Assembly: GCF_005116465.1 (NCBI RefSeq)
Contig: NZ_SWBM01000001.1
Location: 930,001 to 994,000 of the forward strand
Length of the DNA: 64,000 nucleotides
Direction of reading: 5' to 3'
DNA from: Robertmurraya kyonggiensis
GTDB lineage: Bacteria; Bacillota; Bacilli; Bacillales; Cytobacillaceae
In this document: positions 23,896 through 32,224 of the stretch, one piece after another
Numbering within the stretch: position 1 is the stretch's first letter
Layout of the letters: every line of letters begins with the position of its first letter
The notes under the pieces: model-generated
Told to the model about the DNA's origin: nothing
Database searches by the model: none
The model's input: only the letters and a program-made list of their open reading frames with translations
Position numbers and translations under genes: made by a program

Positions 23896-24489
23896 ATTAG
23901 GAATTTGAGCGTAGGGATGATAATTTCGCTTTTAAGTGCCTGTACTGCTTCTACAAATAGTCTAATAGATTCTGAAACCAGTCCTAACATTCAAATTGTT
24001 GAGGATATTGGTTCAGACACAGTTTTAGTAGAATACACGCTAGATAATATGGAGCGAGGAAAACATGATTATTACGAGCAACCGATAGTCATCAAACAAA
24101 ATATAGAGACAAAAAACCTTACAAGAGGGTCTGTTGTTTGGTTTGAAGACGAGATCGGGGAACAGAAGATTGCTAGAGTCGTGGGTGTGCCTAATGAAAA
24201 AATAGAAATAGAGGATGGACAAATTTTAATTAATGACCAACAACTTGATTCATTTTATGGGAGCGCACATAGAGCAGGGCTTGATAAGCAGGAATTTCTC
24301 CAAGCTATGAAAGGCTCCAAGTCTAATTATGATGAAAAAGCGGTGCAAGAAACATTTGAAAAGGATCTAGAGAAAATGAGTCTTGACGAAAAGGATTATT
24401 TTCTCGTTTCAGATGACTGGTTCCGTGGGGAGATGAGTGTAGTAGAAGAGAAGCGGATTTTGGGACTTGTGCTGGGATATGGAAAATGA
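23896..24489 (+). CDS. Lipoprotein with S26 signal-peptidase-like domain, catalytic residues not evident
   Basis: Type II signal with lipobox LSAC. The mature part contains the beta-rich core of S26 signal peptidases ('TRGSVVWFEDEIGEQKIARV', 'VGVPNEKIEIEDGQILINDQ') and the end 'FLVSDDWFRGEMSVVEEKRI' like the LepB 'YFVMGDNR..S.DSR' box. The usual GxSMxPT serine motif is replaced by 'VEYTLDNMERG', and the catalytic Lys is not clear, so it may be inactive. TTG 23905 is the first standard start, but AAGGAGGT ends eight bases before ATT 23896, which also supplies the expected Arg to the signal peptide. I use 23896. Confidence 0.7.
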   Translation: MRNLSVGMIISLLSACTASTNSLIDSETSPNIQIVEDIGSDTVLVEYTLDNMERGKHDYYEQPIVIKQNIETKNLTRGSVVWFEDEIGEQKIARVVGVPNEKIEIEDGQILINDQQLDSFYGSAHRAGLDKQEFLQAMKGSKSNYDEKAVQETFEKDLEKMSLDEKDYFLVSDDWFRGEMSVVEEKRILGLVLGYGK

Positions 24490-24498
24490 GGGGATCAT

Positions 24499-25266
24499 GT
24501 GACTGAAAAAGAAAGAGATTCTATTGAAAAAATCTTTGGACAAATCTATGAAATTAATAAACTATCTGAACAGGGTTGTACATCAGAAGTACGAAAAATC
24601 TTAACTGAAAGTGGTACCTACTTATTGAAAAGTTCTTTCTACAGTAGATATCGCGAATGGCTAAGGATGGAGGCACTTGTTTTAGAGAAACTAACCAACC
24701 AACATGCTATTCCAGTTCCACGTTACTTCGGATTTTTCGAGGATGAAAAGAGTAGCCATCTTGTCATGTCCTTTGAGAAAGGAACAACTTTAACTACAGC
24801 TTTAAAGAATGCGAAGAGTCAAATCGAAAAGCTAAACCTGATTCGAAGCTTTGGTGAATTTTTGAACCGACTTCATGAAACCAATATACCTGAGTCTTTA
24901 TATCGAGAGAATGATTGGTTAGAAGAGCAATTGATAAGGGCAGAAAAGTATTTGCACGAAGGACAAACAGAAGGGACTCATCAACTATTAGAACAGCTAC
25001 AATCCACTAAGTTGCACCCAGTCAGTCAAACGATCATTCATGGTGATTGCACAACTGATAATGTTCTTGTTATTGATGGAAAGGTTAGCTTCTTTATCGA
25101 TGTATCAGGCATGACTGCTGGTGATCCGCGCTATGATGAATCACTTGCGATTGGGTGTTTTGATGACGAATCTCACATCAAGATGTTTTATCAAGGATAC
25201 AGGCGTTATCAAGTATCAAAAGAAGAATCTCAATACTTTAATGAAGGTTTATATGAATTTTTCTAA
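24499..25266 (+). CDS. Aminoglycoside phosphotransferase (APH)-family kinase
   Basis: This 255-residue protein kinase-like fold has the catalytic loop 'IIHGDCTTDNVLVIDG' (HGDxxxxN) and the metal-binding 'FFIDVSGMTAGDPRYDESLA' (the DFG-equivalent Asp). The N-lobe 'QGCTSEVRKILTESGTYLLK' has the ATP-binding Lys. The closest known groups phosphorylate aminoglycosides, macrolides or metabolites such as choline. The resistance substrate cannot be decided. GTG 24499 follows GAGGGGA. It lies 9 bases after the S26-like gene, so the two are likely co-transcribed. Confidence 0.82.
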   Translation: MTEKERDSIEKIFGQIYEINKLSEQGCTSEVRKILTESGTYLLKSSFYSRYREWLRMEALVLEKLTNQHAIPVPRYFGFFEDEKSSHLVMSFEKGTTLTTALKNAKSQIEKLNLIRSFGEFLNRLHETNIPESLYRENDWLEEQLIRAEKYLHEGQTEGTHQLLEQLQSTKLHPVSQTIIHGDCTTDNVLVIDGKVSFFIDVSGMTAGDPRYDESLAIGCFDDESHIKMFYQGYRRYQVSKEESQYFNEGLYEFF

Positions 25267-25267
25267 G

Positions 25268-25291
25268 TCATCACTTGTTGATGGCTTTTTT
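25268..25291 (+). terminator. Rho-independent terminator
   Basis: CATCA / TGATG stem with a short loop, then GC and seven T residues. Confidence 0.6.
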
Positions 25292-25304
25292 GAATGGAAA
25301 AATA

Positions 25305-25487
25305 TTAATTTTTCACGTCTTTTTTCTCAGCATATCTTCTGATAAATGGGATTTTTTTATCGCTCATCAAGTACCAAATGAGGATAGGAGCAATGATGTT
25401 AAGAAGAAAGACCACAACCACAATGGTCCAGATAAACCAACTTGTATTTAGCACATGTTGATACAACCAAGAATGATACATGTCCAT
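25305..25487 (-). CDS. Small single-span membrane protein
   Basis: This 60-residue protein has an aromatic N-terminus ('MDMYHSWLYQHVLNTSWFIW'), one strong helix ('TIVVVVFLLNIIAPILIWYL') and a basic tail ('RRYAEKKDVKN'), giving N-out/C-in topology by the positive-inside rule. GGAGGT lies ten bases before the ATG, so it is likely real. It is transcribed away from the ger operon across a 130-base shared control region, so joint forespore expression is possible but unproven. Confidence 0.65.
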   Translation of the reverse strand: MDMYHSWLYQHVLNTSWFIWTIVVVVFLLNIIAPILIWYLMSDKKIPFIRRYAEKKDVKN

Positions 25488-25555
25488 CAGAACCGAGACC
25501 TCCGATCATCGTTTATGATTCATCATGACCAAATCGCGATGTAGCAATACCTCAT

Positions 25556-25586
25556 TGAATAAATTTTGGTAATGAAGCGAATAATT
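25556..25586 (+). promoter_or_regulatory. Possible SigG-type promoter for the ger operon
   Basis: TGAATA at 25556-25561 matches the SigG -35 consensus. After 18 bases, AATAATT at 25580-25586 is a partial match to the -10 consensus CATNMTA. The position, 33 bases before the gerA start, is right for a forespore promoter, and gerA operons are known SigG targets. The -10 match is weak. Confidence 0.4.
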
Positions 25587-25618
25587 AACAGTGAGTTTAA
25601 TGACAAAGGAGTTTCTCA

Positions 25619-27298
25619 ATGCCTGACGAGCTAGAACTTAAACTTACATCAACGTTTACATACGATATTCAGAGTAATATCACATTGATTAGAGAAATCT
25701 TAGGTCATAGTGTTGATCTCGTTCAGCGAGATTTTGTTTTTCATCAGGAAAAACAAATAAGAGGTGTTCTTTTTTATACAGACGGTTTAATTGATAAAGA
25801 GGAAATTAATAAAGCTTTAAAAACATTGATTAACCGCTCTGAGGAAATCATGAGATCTTGTATTGGTGCCCCAATGGGTGATGAGCTTACGGAGAATATC
25901 AAAACATATCTTCTAAACAATGCATCCGTAAATCAATCAAATAAAGTCCAGGATGCAATTGATGGAATTCTATCAGGAGATACGGCGATTATTATTGATC
26001 GCACAGAGCAAGTCATTATTTTGACATCTAGAGGAGCAGACGCCAGGTCGATCGATGAACCACAAACCGAGCAGGTTGTGAGAGGACCAAGGGACGGATT
26101 TACGGAAAATATCCGAACGAATACAGCTCTTGTGAGAAGGCGAATTCGTGATCCACGATTTCGAGTTGACTCTATGAAAATAGGGAAGAAATCAAAAACG
26201 GACGTAAATATTGCCTATTTAAATGGAACTGCGAAAGAAGGACTTGTAGATGAAGTAAAAAAGCGCTTAGCACGTATTGAAATTGATGCTGTTATTGATA
26301 GTGGATATATCGAGGAACTAATTGAAGATGCACCATTTTCTCCTTTTACAACCGTTCAAAGTACAGAAAGACCTGATAAAGTGGCTTCATCCATTTTTGA
26401 AGGAAGAGTCGCCATATTTGTGGATAATTCTCCTTTTGTATTAACAGCACCTGCATATTTCTGGCAATTCCTACAGGCTAGTGATGATTATTACTCAAGG
26501 TATATGTCAGGTACCTTTTTTCGGTTGATGAGGTACATCGCTTTTATTCTTAGCTTAACGCTTCCTTCCCTTTATGTCCTTTTAATTAGCTTTCATCAAG
26601 AAATGATTCCGACCCCATTGGCACTAACGATTGCTTCTGGAAGAGAAGTGATCCCATTCCCTGTTCTATTGGAAGCACTGATCATGGAAATTTCATTTGA
26701 ATTAATGAGGGAAGCGGGCTTAAGGATGCCGAAGCCGGTGGGGCAAGCAGTTAGTATTGTCGGTTCCCTTGTTATCGGTCAGGCGGCAGTACAAGCAGGT
26801 GTCGTTTCTCCTTTTATGGTAATCATTGTGGCTTTAACAGGGATTGCTTCTTTTGCCATTCCCAACTATGGAGCATCATTTTCGATTCGTTTGATTCGCT
26901 TTCCTTTATTAATTGCGTCAGGAACATTAGGCTTGCTAGGGTTCGCCTCAATGTTCACGATTATTGCTATTCATGCTTTGTCACTACGTTCTTTCGGTGA
27001 GGCTTACCTATCTCCGGCAACACCTTTCAAACCTTCGGATCAAAAAGATTTTTTGATTCGGATGCCTTGGTGGAGAATGGATACAAATGCCCAATTAGCT
27101 GAAGGAGAACAATACCGTCTTGGGGAACACCAAGTTCCGTCGCCGCCACCCAAAGAAGTTGACAAGGAGGACGATAAAGGCCAGAAACCTCCGGAAAAAA
27201 AGAAATCTAAAAATGACGGTGATGCACAATCCTCTAAACAATCCCTAGTTAAAATTAGAAGAAAAAAGAGGAAGTGGGGTCAGAAGGATGAAAAATAG
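25619..27298 (+). CDS. gerKA: Spore germinant receptor A subunit (GerA/GerKA family)
   Basis: This 559-residue protein has a hydrophilic N-terminal domain (about 1-240, 'LELKLTSTFTYDIQSNITLI', 'RSCIGAPMGDELTENI'), five to six membrane helices (about 245-445, with 'RYIAFILSLTLPSLYVLLIS', 'EISFELMREAGLRMPKPVGQ' and 'VVSPFMVIIVALTGIASFAI') and a charged C-terminal tail rich in Pro, Lys and Asp. A subunits oligomerise into ligand-gated channels in the spore inner membrane. A good binding site AAAGGAG precedes ATG. The A-C-B order resembles gerK of B. subtilis, but the symbol is by order only. Confidence 0.9.
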   Translation: MPDELELKLTSTFTYDIQSNITLIREILGHSVDLVQRDFVFHQEKQIRGVLFYTDGLIDKEEINKALKTLINRSEEIMRSCIGAPMGDELTENIKTYLLNNASVNQSNKVQDAIDGILSGDTAIIIDRTEQVIILTSRGADARSIDEPQTEQVVRGPRDGFTENIRTNTALVRRRIRDPRFRVDSMKIGKKSKTDVNIAYLNGTAKEGLVDEVKKRLARIEIDAVIDSGYIEELIEDAPFSPFTTVQSTERPDKVASSIFEGRVAIFVDNSPFVLTAPAYFWQFLQASDDYYSRYMSGTFFRLMRYIAFILSLTLPSLYVLLISFHQEMIPTPLALTIASGREVIPFPVLLEALIMEISFELMREAGLRMPKPVGQAVSIVGSLVIGQAAVQAGVVSPFMVIIVALTGIASFAIPNYGASFSIRLIRFPLLIASGTLGLLGFASMFTIIAIHALSLRSFGEAYLSPATPFKPSDQKDFLIRMPWWRMDTNAQLAEGEQYRLGEHQVPSPPPKEVDKEDDKGQKPPEKKKSKNDGDAQSSKQSLVKIRRKKRKWGQKDEK

Positions 27299-28475
27299 GA
27301 ATGTTGTTTTTCTGGTTCTCTCTTTGCTTCTTCTAGTAACGGGTTGTGCGGGGAAAAGAGAAATAAATGAATTGGCTATTGTGATGGCAGTAGGAATTGA
27401 TAAGGGGGATGAAGGAAATGTAAGAGTTACAGCTCAAATTCCTCGCCCATCTGACGCTAGGGGACAAACCGGTGCTCCTTCGGGTCAAACAGGAGATGCG
27501 ATCTGGTCTGTATCAGCTGAAGGAAAAACAATATTCGAAGCGATTCGCAATCTAGGTAGGTTCTCACCAAGAAGAATTTTTTGGGCCCATAATTTTATAA
27601 TCGTCATAAATGAAGAATTTGCGAAAACGGGGATTCAGGATGTCATAGATTTTTTTACAAGAAATCCAGAGCTTCGTATGAATACTTGGGTAGCAGTGAC
27701 TCCTGATAAAGCGATTGAAGTGGTGACAACCATTACGGGATTGGAGGTCATTCCAGGGGAAGCAGTGGATAAATTATTACGATATAGCGCCATTACTTCT
27801 CAGGCACCACGCACAACGATGAGAAACCTCTACAGTTCGTATTTAAGCGAAGGGTCAGACCCTGTTTTAACTCGGGTTAAGCTTGTAGAAAAAGGGATTT
27901 CGAATAAAGATCCTGGAAAAATGAAAGTAAAGCAAGTTGAATTAGCAGGTGCAGGCATTTTTAAAAATGATAAATTAATCGGAGTATTAGAAGGAGATGA
28001 AGTACGTGGACTGATTCCATTTATTGAAAGGCTCGAATCTGTGATCTTAAGTGTTTCTTGTCCTAAGGATCAGAGTGAGAATGTATCCTTGGAACTCCGT
28101 CATCAAAACTTCAAAATAACTCCTGGATACGAAGATGGCAAGCCAACATTTCATGTAAAATTAGTTTCCTACAGCAGCATAGCAGAAGCAGACTGCCCAA
28201 TCTCATTGAAGGATAAAAAACAAGTAGATGACATGGAAAAGGAATTGGAAGAACTTTTGTACAATGACATTAAGAAAATTGTTGATAAAGTACAAAATGA
28301 ATATAAAGCGGATATTTTACGTTTGGGTGAAGAGTTTAATAACAAATATCCAAGTGAATGGAAGCAATTAAAAGCTGATTGGAGTGAAAGGCTCCAAGAT
28401 GCGAAAATAGATATTGAAGTCGATGCGAACATCAAAAATTCAGTATTGCTTTATAACCCTACAAAATCCAACTAG
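27288..28475 (+). CDS. gerKC: Spore germinant receptor C subunit, lipoprotein (Ger(x)C family)
   Basis: This 395-residue protein has a lipobox LVTGC with Cys20 as lipidated residue, then the GerC domains: 'INELAIVMAVGIDKGDEGNV', 'GKTIFEAIRNLGRFSPRRIF', 'NTWVAVTPDKAIEVVTTITG' and the C-terminal 'ELEELLYNDIKKIVDKVQNE'. It is attached to the outer face of the spore inner membrane and needs GerF/Lgt for lipidation. It overlaps the A gene by 11 bases. The A-C-B order is unlike the A-B-C of gerA and like gerK. Confidence 0.9.
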   Translation: MKNRNVVFLVLSLLLLVTGCAGKREINELAIVMAVGIDKGDEGNVRVTAQIPRPSDARGQTGAPSGQTGDAIWSVSAEGKTIFEAIRNLGRFSPRRIFWAHNFIIVINEEFAKTGIQDVIDFFTRNPELRMNTWVAVTPDKAIEVVTTITGLEVIPGEAVDKLLRYSAITSQAPRTTMRNLYSSYLSEGSDPVLTRVKLVEKGISNKDPGKMKVKQVELAGAGIFKNDKLIGVLEGDEVRGLIPFIERLESVILSVSCPKDQSENVSLELRHQNFKITPGYEDGKPTFHVKLVSYSSIAEADCPISLKDKKQVDDMEKELEELLYNDIKKIVDKVQNEYKADILRLGEEFNNKYPSEWKQLKADWSERLQDAKIDIEVDANIKNSVLLYNPTKSN

Positions 28476-28484
28476 GAGCTATCA

Positions 28485-29597
28485 ATGAGAGTTCAAATTT
28501 CGAATGGTATGTTTATGGCTATTATTATAAATATGGTGTATGCGAAAGCGATCGGCATCACCCAAGGTTCACTCGCGAGGGAAGTAGGAAATGATATGTG
28601 GATGTCTACAATCTTTTCTACTCTTCAAGGAATTATGATGATTTTGATTGTAACTTATGTGATAAAACGAACACCTAAAATGGATATTTTTGAACAGAGT
28701 GAATTGTTGCTTGGGAAGATATTCTCAAAAATTATCGCTTTGTTTTTCTTCATTTTTTTTCTATTTGCTTTCGGGGGAGTTATTGCCACATTCGTTTATC
28801 ATTTAAAAGATTTCTTTCTCCCAGACGCTCCTTTACTCTTATTTATCATTGCAGCTTTCATCATGGGAGTATACGGAATCTTTTTTGGCTTAGAAGTGAT
28901 CGGTAGAATGGCGCTAATTGGAGTGTTTTCCATTGTTGCTCTAAATGTTTTGATTATCCTAGGCTCACTTTCCGAGTTTCGGGTAGAGGAGCTAGAACCC
29001 ATTTTTGAGTCAGGTTTTCTAAGTACTTTATGGGCTAGTCGACACAACGACACGGATTGGCTTATGGCGACGATGATGGCAGCGATCGTCCTTCCGCATG
29101 TTGGAAAACACGAAACATGGGGGAAATCAGGGATGATTGGAATAGGATTAGGTGGCCTATTTGTGGTTTTGTGGCCGATTTTACAAACAGGAGTACTAAC
29201 TTCTGAAGTGACTGCACAGTATTTTGTTGCCTGTATGCAAATGGCAAGAAGTGCTCATATTGGCTTGTTTCTTCATCGTTATGAGCTAATCATGGTTGCG
29301 TTCTTTGCTATTTCCGCCTTAATTCAAATTATGATGACCTTCTTGTGTGCTTCAATTGCGGTTCAAAGGCTCTTTGGTTTAAAGGATTATCGGCCTGTTA
29401 TTGTCCCTGTTGCCTTAATTCTGTGTGGAGGTGGTTATTGGCTTGTTTTTGACCACCAGATTGCGATGGACTTTTTAGAAAGGACCTGGGTGTACGTTGC
29501 TTTATCAATTGGGTTTGGCGTACCTCTATTGCTTTTGGGAATTGGTTTTCTTTTTAAGAAAAAAATTCGAAAAACAAATATGGAAGCTTCTTCATAA
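28485..29597 (+). CDS. gerKB: Spore germinant receptor B subunit, APC-type permease (GerAB/GerKB family)
   Basis: This 370-residue protein has about ten membrane helices and an amino acid/polyamine transporter fold. Landmarks are 'GITQGSLAREVGNDMWMSTI' (the unwound first helix region), 'FATFVYHLKDFFLPDAPLLL'-like loop residues and 'IMGVYGIFFGLEVIGRMALI'. B subunits bind the germinant. TAGGAGC precedes the ATG, nine bases after the C gene. A strong terminator follows, so the operon has three genes with no D subunit. Confidence 0.88.
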   Translation: MRVQISNGMFMAIIINMVYAKAIGITQGSLAREVGNDMWMSTIFSTLQGIMMILIVTYVIKRTPKMDIFEQSELLLGKIFSKIIALFFFIFFLFAFGGVIATFVYHLKDFFLPDAPLLLFIIAAFIMGVYGIFFGLEVIGRMALIGVFSIVALNVLIILGSLSEFRVEELEPIFESGFLSTLWASRHNDTDWLMATMMAAIVLPHVGKHETWGKSGMIGIGLGGLFVVLWPILQTGVLTSEVTAQYFVACMQMARSAHIGLFLHRYELIMVAFFAISALIQIMMTFLCASIAVQRLFGLKDYRPVIVPVALILCGGGYWLVFDHQIAMDFLERTWVYVALSIGFGVPLLLLGIGFLFKKKIRKTNMEASS

Positions 29598-29608
29598 TGA
29601 TGTATGGG

Positions 29609-29633
29609 CAGCCATGGAAATGGCTGTTTTTTC
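29609..29633 (+). terminator. Terminator of the ger operon
   Basis: CAGCCAT / ATGGCTG stem with a four-base loop, then TTTTTT. Confidence 0.88.
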
Positions 29634-29701
29634 AATTATATAGGTTTCAAAATTTTGGGTATTGTGAGAAAATAGGAAGAAAATCACAATAGGAGATACA
29701 T

Positions 29702-30223
29702 ATGGGGAATCAACTTCGAATAGTTAAGCCAACAATCGAATTGGAAAAAGAATATCTCTCATTTTATCAGGAATGGTTGGACAGTGGGGAGAAGATGGTC
29801 CCGTGGGTCATTCAAAAGGACCCGACTAATTTTTCGGAGATGGTGCGGTTTTTGCATAATAGCTCAATGGGAATTGGGATTAAGGAAGGATGGGTTCCAG
29901 ATTCAACATATTGGCTGGTAGACGAAGATAATCGAATTCTTGGTGTTGTGAATATCCGTCATCAATTAACCAAACATTTGCTGAATAGTGGGGGGCATAT
30001 TGGTTATGGTATTCGTCCTTCAGAACGAAGTAAGGGATATGCAACGACATTGCTCGCATTGTCTCTAGAAATTACAAAAGAATTAGGGATTGTAAAAGCT
30101 CTTGTCGTATGTGATGAAGTCAATACAGGTTCAGCACGGACGATTTTGAAAAATGGTGGTATCCCTGATTCCGACTTTATTGAGGAAGATGGAAATGTTA
30201 TCAAACGTTTTTGGATTGAATGA
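29702..30223 (+). CDS. GNAT N-acetyltransferase
   Basis: This 173-residue protein has 'YLSFYQEWLDSGEKMVPWVI' at the N-terminus and the CoA loop 'GIRPSERSKGYATTLLALSL' (R/Q-x-x-G-x-G/A variant), then 'VCDEVNTGSARTILKNGGIP'. This arrangement matches the Bacillus GNAT group that includes YjdJ/YoaA-like proteins. GGAGATACAT precedes ATG. It begins a run of short-spaced genes (29702-31465) that may be one operon. Confidence 0.83.
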   Translation: MGNQLRIVKPTIELEKEYLSFYQEWLDSGEKMVPWVIQKDPTNFSEMVRFLHNSSMGIGIKEGWVPDSTYWLVDEDNRILGVVNIRHQLTKHLLNSGGHIGYGIRPSERSKGYATTLLALSLEITKELGIVKALVVCDEVNTGSARTILKNGGIPDSDFIEEDGNVIKRFWIE

Positions 30224-30237
30224 GGAGATGAGCAGGT

Positions 30238-30495
30238 ATGGAGGACATTTTGGGTTTCTTACTAGGCTTTTTACAATTGTTTTATCCTTTGTTGCTCGCA
30301 TCGATCATTACTTTTATTTATGCTTTGATAAAGAGGTCATGGAAATGGATGCTCGTTAGTGGTATTTTACTCTTTCCAGATGCATGGTATTTCAGTTGGT
30401 ACCCACCATTTCCCTGGGCGAAATTTATCCCATTGATTCAAGTTATTATCGCTTTCATTTTTTTTCGAACGAAGGGGAAGGAGAAGTCAAAATGA
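30238..30495 (+). CDS. Small membrane protein, three predicted helices
   Basis: This 85-residue protein has hydrophobic segments at about 5-28, 34-50 and 60-76, separated by basic 'IKRSWKW' and the aromatic 'WYFSWYPPFPWAKF'. GAGGAG lies upstream of ATG at 14 bases from the GNAT stop. The next gene starts inside its stop (ATGA), so it is translated. No family recognised. Confidence 0.7.
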   Translation: MEDILGFLLGFLQLFYPLLLASIITFIYALIKRSWKWMLVSGILLFPDAWYFSWYPPFPWAKFIPLIQVIIAFIFFRTKGKEKSK

Positions 30496-31235
30496 CAAAG
30501 ATTGCTATTATTTCAGATATTCATGGAAATAAAACGGCATTAGAAGCTGTGCTCGAAGATATCAAGCAAAGAGAGATTGATAGAATCTTTTGTTTAGGTG
30601 ATTTAATCGGGAAGGGACCTCAGGGGTCTGCTTGTATCGAGTTAATTCAAAAGAATTGTGAGAAAGTCATTCGCGGAAACTGGGATGTATTTATCCAAAC
30701 TCCGAGCGAGAGCGAATTCATTCAGTGGTTTCAAGAACGTTTATCGAAGGAAGATAATCAGTACTTAGCATCTCTACCATTTCATATTGATATTGAACTG
30801 AACGGACAATTGGTTCGCTTTTTTCATGCTTCCCCTAGAAGTGAGTTTGAACGGATATTACCATCTCCAATTCATCCTATTGAGAAACGCTTATCGATGT
30901 TTGAACACAGTGAAGCAACTGGTTTTCATGAACGGACTCCTGATATCGTTTTTTATGGTGATATTCATGCGACTTTTTTAGAAACCTTTGAAAACGGAAT
31001 CTTATGTAATGTTGGAAGTGTCGGGAATTCCCTTGATTTAACGGCTGCTTCATACGTAATCATTGACGGAACTCATCCGAATAATTCGATTCAATTTGTG
31101 CGAGTAGATTATGATAAAGAATTAGAACTCCAGATTGCCAAAGAAATGGGCTTACCTGCTCTAGATAAATATCATGATGAAATCATGTTGGCGAAATATC
31201 GGGGTGCTCCTAAAACTAGGGAGGAAGATGAATGA
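30492..31235 (+). CDS. Calcineurin-like metallophosphoesterase (YfcE/MJ0936 type)
   Basis: This 247-residue protein has the dimetal signature 'AIISDIHGNKTALEAVLEDI' (D-x-H), 'RIFCLGDLIGKGPQG' (GD-x-x), 'VIRGNWDVF' (GN-x-D; His replaced by Trp-Asp as in this subgroup), 'VRFFHASPRSEF' and 'FYGDIHATFLE' (G-x-H variant). The family cleaves phosphodiesters or phosphomonoesters. ATG 30492 follows AAGGAG and overlaps the upstream gene by 4 bases; the longer frame from 30384 is rejected. Confidence 0.88.
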   Translation: MTKIAIISDIHGNKTALEAVLEDIKQREIDRIFCLGDLIGKGPQGSACIELIQKNCEKVIRGNWDVFIQTPSESEFIQWFQERLSKEDNQYLASLPFHIDIELNGQLVRFFHASPRSEFERILPSPIHPIEKRLSMFEHSEATGFHERTPDIVFYGDIHATFLETFENGILCNVGSVGNSLDLTAASYVIIDGTHPNNSIQFVRVDYDKELELQIAKEMGLPALDKYHDEIMLAKYRGAPKTREEDE

Positions 31236-31465
31236 GCTTTCTTGATTTGATGCCACTTGGCATTGCTGGGGCTATTGTGATATTAGTATTAATTGGTTTT
31301 TACAAGGTTTTTGTGAAAAAGAGAAATGTCACGCCTTTTTATACTCCTTTTGATGAGATTACCGGCCAGAGTCCAATAGAATTTCACGAGGAACAGGTAA
31401 TTCTTGCAGAGGATGAAGACCAAGGGGATGACAAGGATAAAAATAGACCACTTCACAAAGATTGA
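31232..31465 (+). CDS. DUF3951-like small membrane protein
   Basis: This 77-residue protein has one N-terminal helix ('LMPLGIAGAIVILVLIGFYK'), a basic 'VKKR' and then a cytosolic acidic tail with 'TPFYTPFDEITGQSPIEFHE'. This compact arrangement fits DUF3951 proteins of Bacillus, whose function is unknown. Its ATG overlaps the phosphoesterase stop by four bases, so it is the last gene of that operon. Confidence 0.75.
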   Translation: MSFLDLMPLGIAGAIVILVLIGFYKVFVKKRNVTPFYTPFDEITGQSPIEFHEEQVILAEDEDQGDDKDKNRPLHKD

Positions 31466-31475
31466 AGTGGTCTAT
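31443..31475. terminator. Shared terminator between convergent operons
   Basis: A thirteen-pair stem ATAGACCACTTCA / TGAAGTGGTCTAT with a seven-base loop. The minus-strand copy is followed by TTTTTAT, so it is strongest for the gene at 31485. Confidence 0.8.
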
Positions 31476-31484
31476 GAAAAATAA

Positions 31485-31670
31485 TTATTTGCCTAGAATA
31501 GCCATGACGCCTTTATAGATTAAGAAAAGAGAGAAAACTAAGATTGCTAAAATACCAATGACGTTAGTTACAGGAGCAATGCTGGCTAAGAAAGTTCCTG
31601 CTAATGGAACCCTTAACAGCGCAAAGCCGGCCAAAATTCCAGCAAGCAATAAAAGGATAAATCGGTCCAT
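31485..31670 (-). CDS. Small membrane protein, two predicted helices
   Basis: This 61-residue protein is almost entirely hydrophobic: 'FILLLLAGILAGFALLRVPL' and 'VIGILAILVFSLFLIYKGVM', joined by a short polar turn 'ASIAPVTN', with Lys at the C-terminus. AAAGGAGGA lies eight bases before ATG. It looks like a real small membrane protein; no family recognised. Confidence 0.7.
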   Translation of the reverse strand: MDRFILLLLAGILAGFALLRVPLAGTFLASIAPVTNVIGILAILVFSLFLIYKGVMAILGK

Positions 31671-31824
31671 ATTTCATTCCTCCTTTCATTACATCTTATG
31701 TCCAAGTGCTATGGAAGGTGCTAGATTTTAGTTTAAGGAAAAAATTTCTAATTTGAAAAGCTGTCATTTTCCGAAAATAAAAAGTATTATAGGAATATAC
31801 TAACGTGCATGGAGGTGAACATTG

Positions 31825-31968
31825 ATGGAAGAAAGACCATTGCATTACGATGGAAGTGTTCAGAATGTACAAGGTGCCAATGAGGAAGCAAATGAATCCT
31901 TTAAGTTAACGGATGAAATGAGATTGAACATCAGCGGTAATCCATATACTTCTGAGCAAAGTAAATAA
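31825..31968 (+). CDS. Small hydrophilic protein, 47 residues
   Basis: ATG 31825 sits seven bases after a strong GGAGGTG. The product is soluble and acidic ('EERPLHYDGSVQNVQGANEE', 'ESFKLTDEMRLNISGNPYTS'), rich in Asn, Glu and Gln, with no Cys. The composition is like minor spore or stress proteins of Bacillus, but I recognise no family. The binding site and clean stop support it as a gene. Confidence 0.55.
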   Translation: MEERPLHYDGSVQNVQGANEEANESFKLTDEMRLNISGNPYTSEQSK

Positions 31969-31982
31969 TTTTTTTAATTAAA

Positions 31983-31996
31983 AGAAAGCGCTTACT
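31983..31996. promoter_or_regulatory. CcpA cre-like sequence
   Basis: AGAAAGCGCTTACT differs from the cre core TGWAANCGNTNWCA at the outer positions only. It lies just after the small gene and about 230 bases upstream of the azoreductase, which is far for direct promoter control. Seen in the sequence; function doubtful. Confidence 0.3.
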
Positions 31997-32006
31997 ATCA
32001 ATTTTA

Positions 32007-32047
32007 AAATGCTTGTGTCTTGAAAAGAGATCTGAGCATTTTTGTTG
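32007..32047 (+). terminator. Possible terminator of the 47-residue gene
   Basis: AAAATGCT / AGCATTTT outer stem with a partly paired 21-base interior, followed by TGTTGT. Weak. Confidence 0.4.
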
Positions 32048-32224
32048 TATTCCTTATAATTGGAATAGAAAGTACTTACATATAGGCAATTGGAATCAAA
32101 ATGAGATGTGTGAATACTGATCAATTGATTGCTCTTTATTTTTCTTGTTATACTTTGCATTCAATTAGCTCAAGTAGCTAAAAATAGAATGTACACACTC
32201 ATCCAAGAAAGGTAAGGTAGAAAA

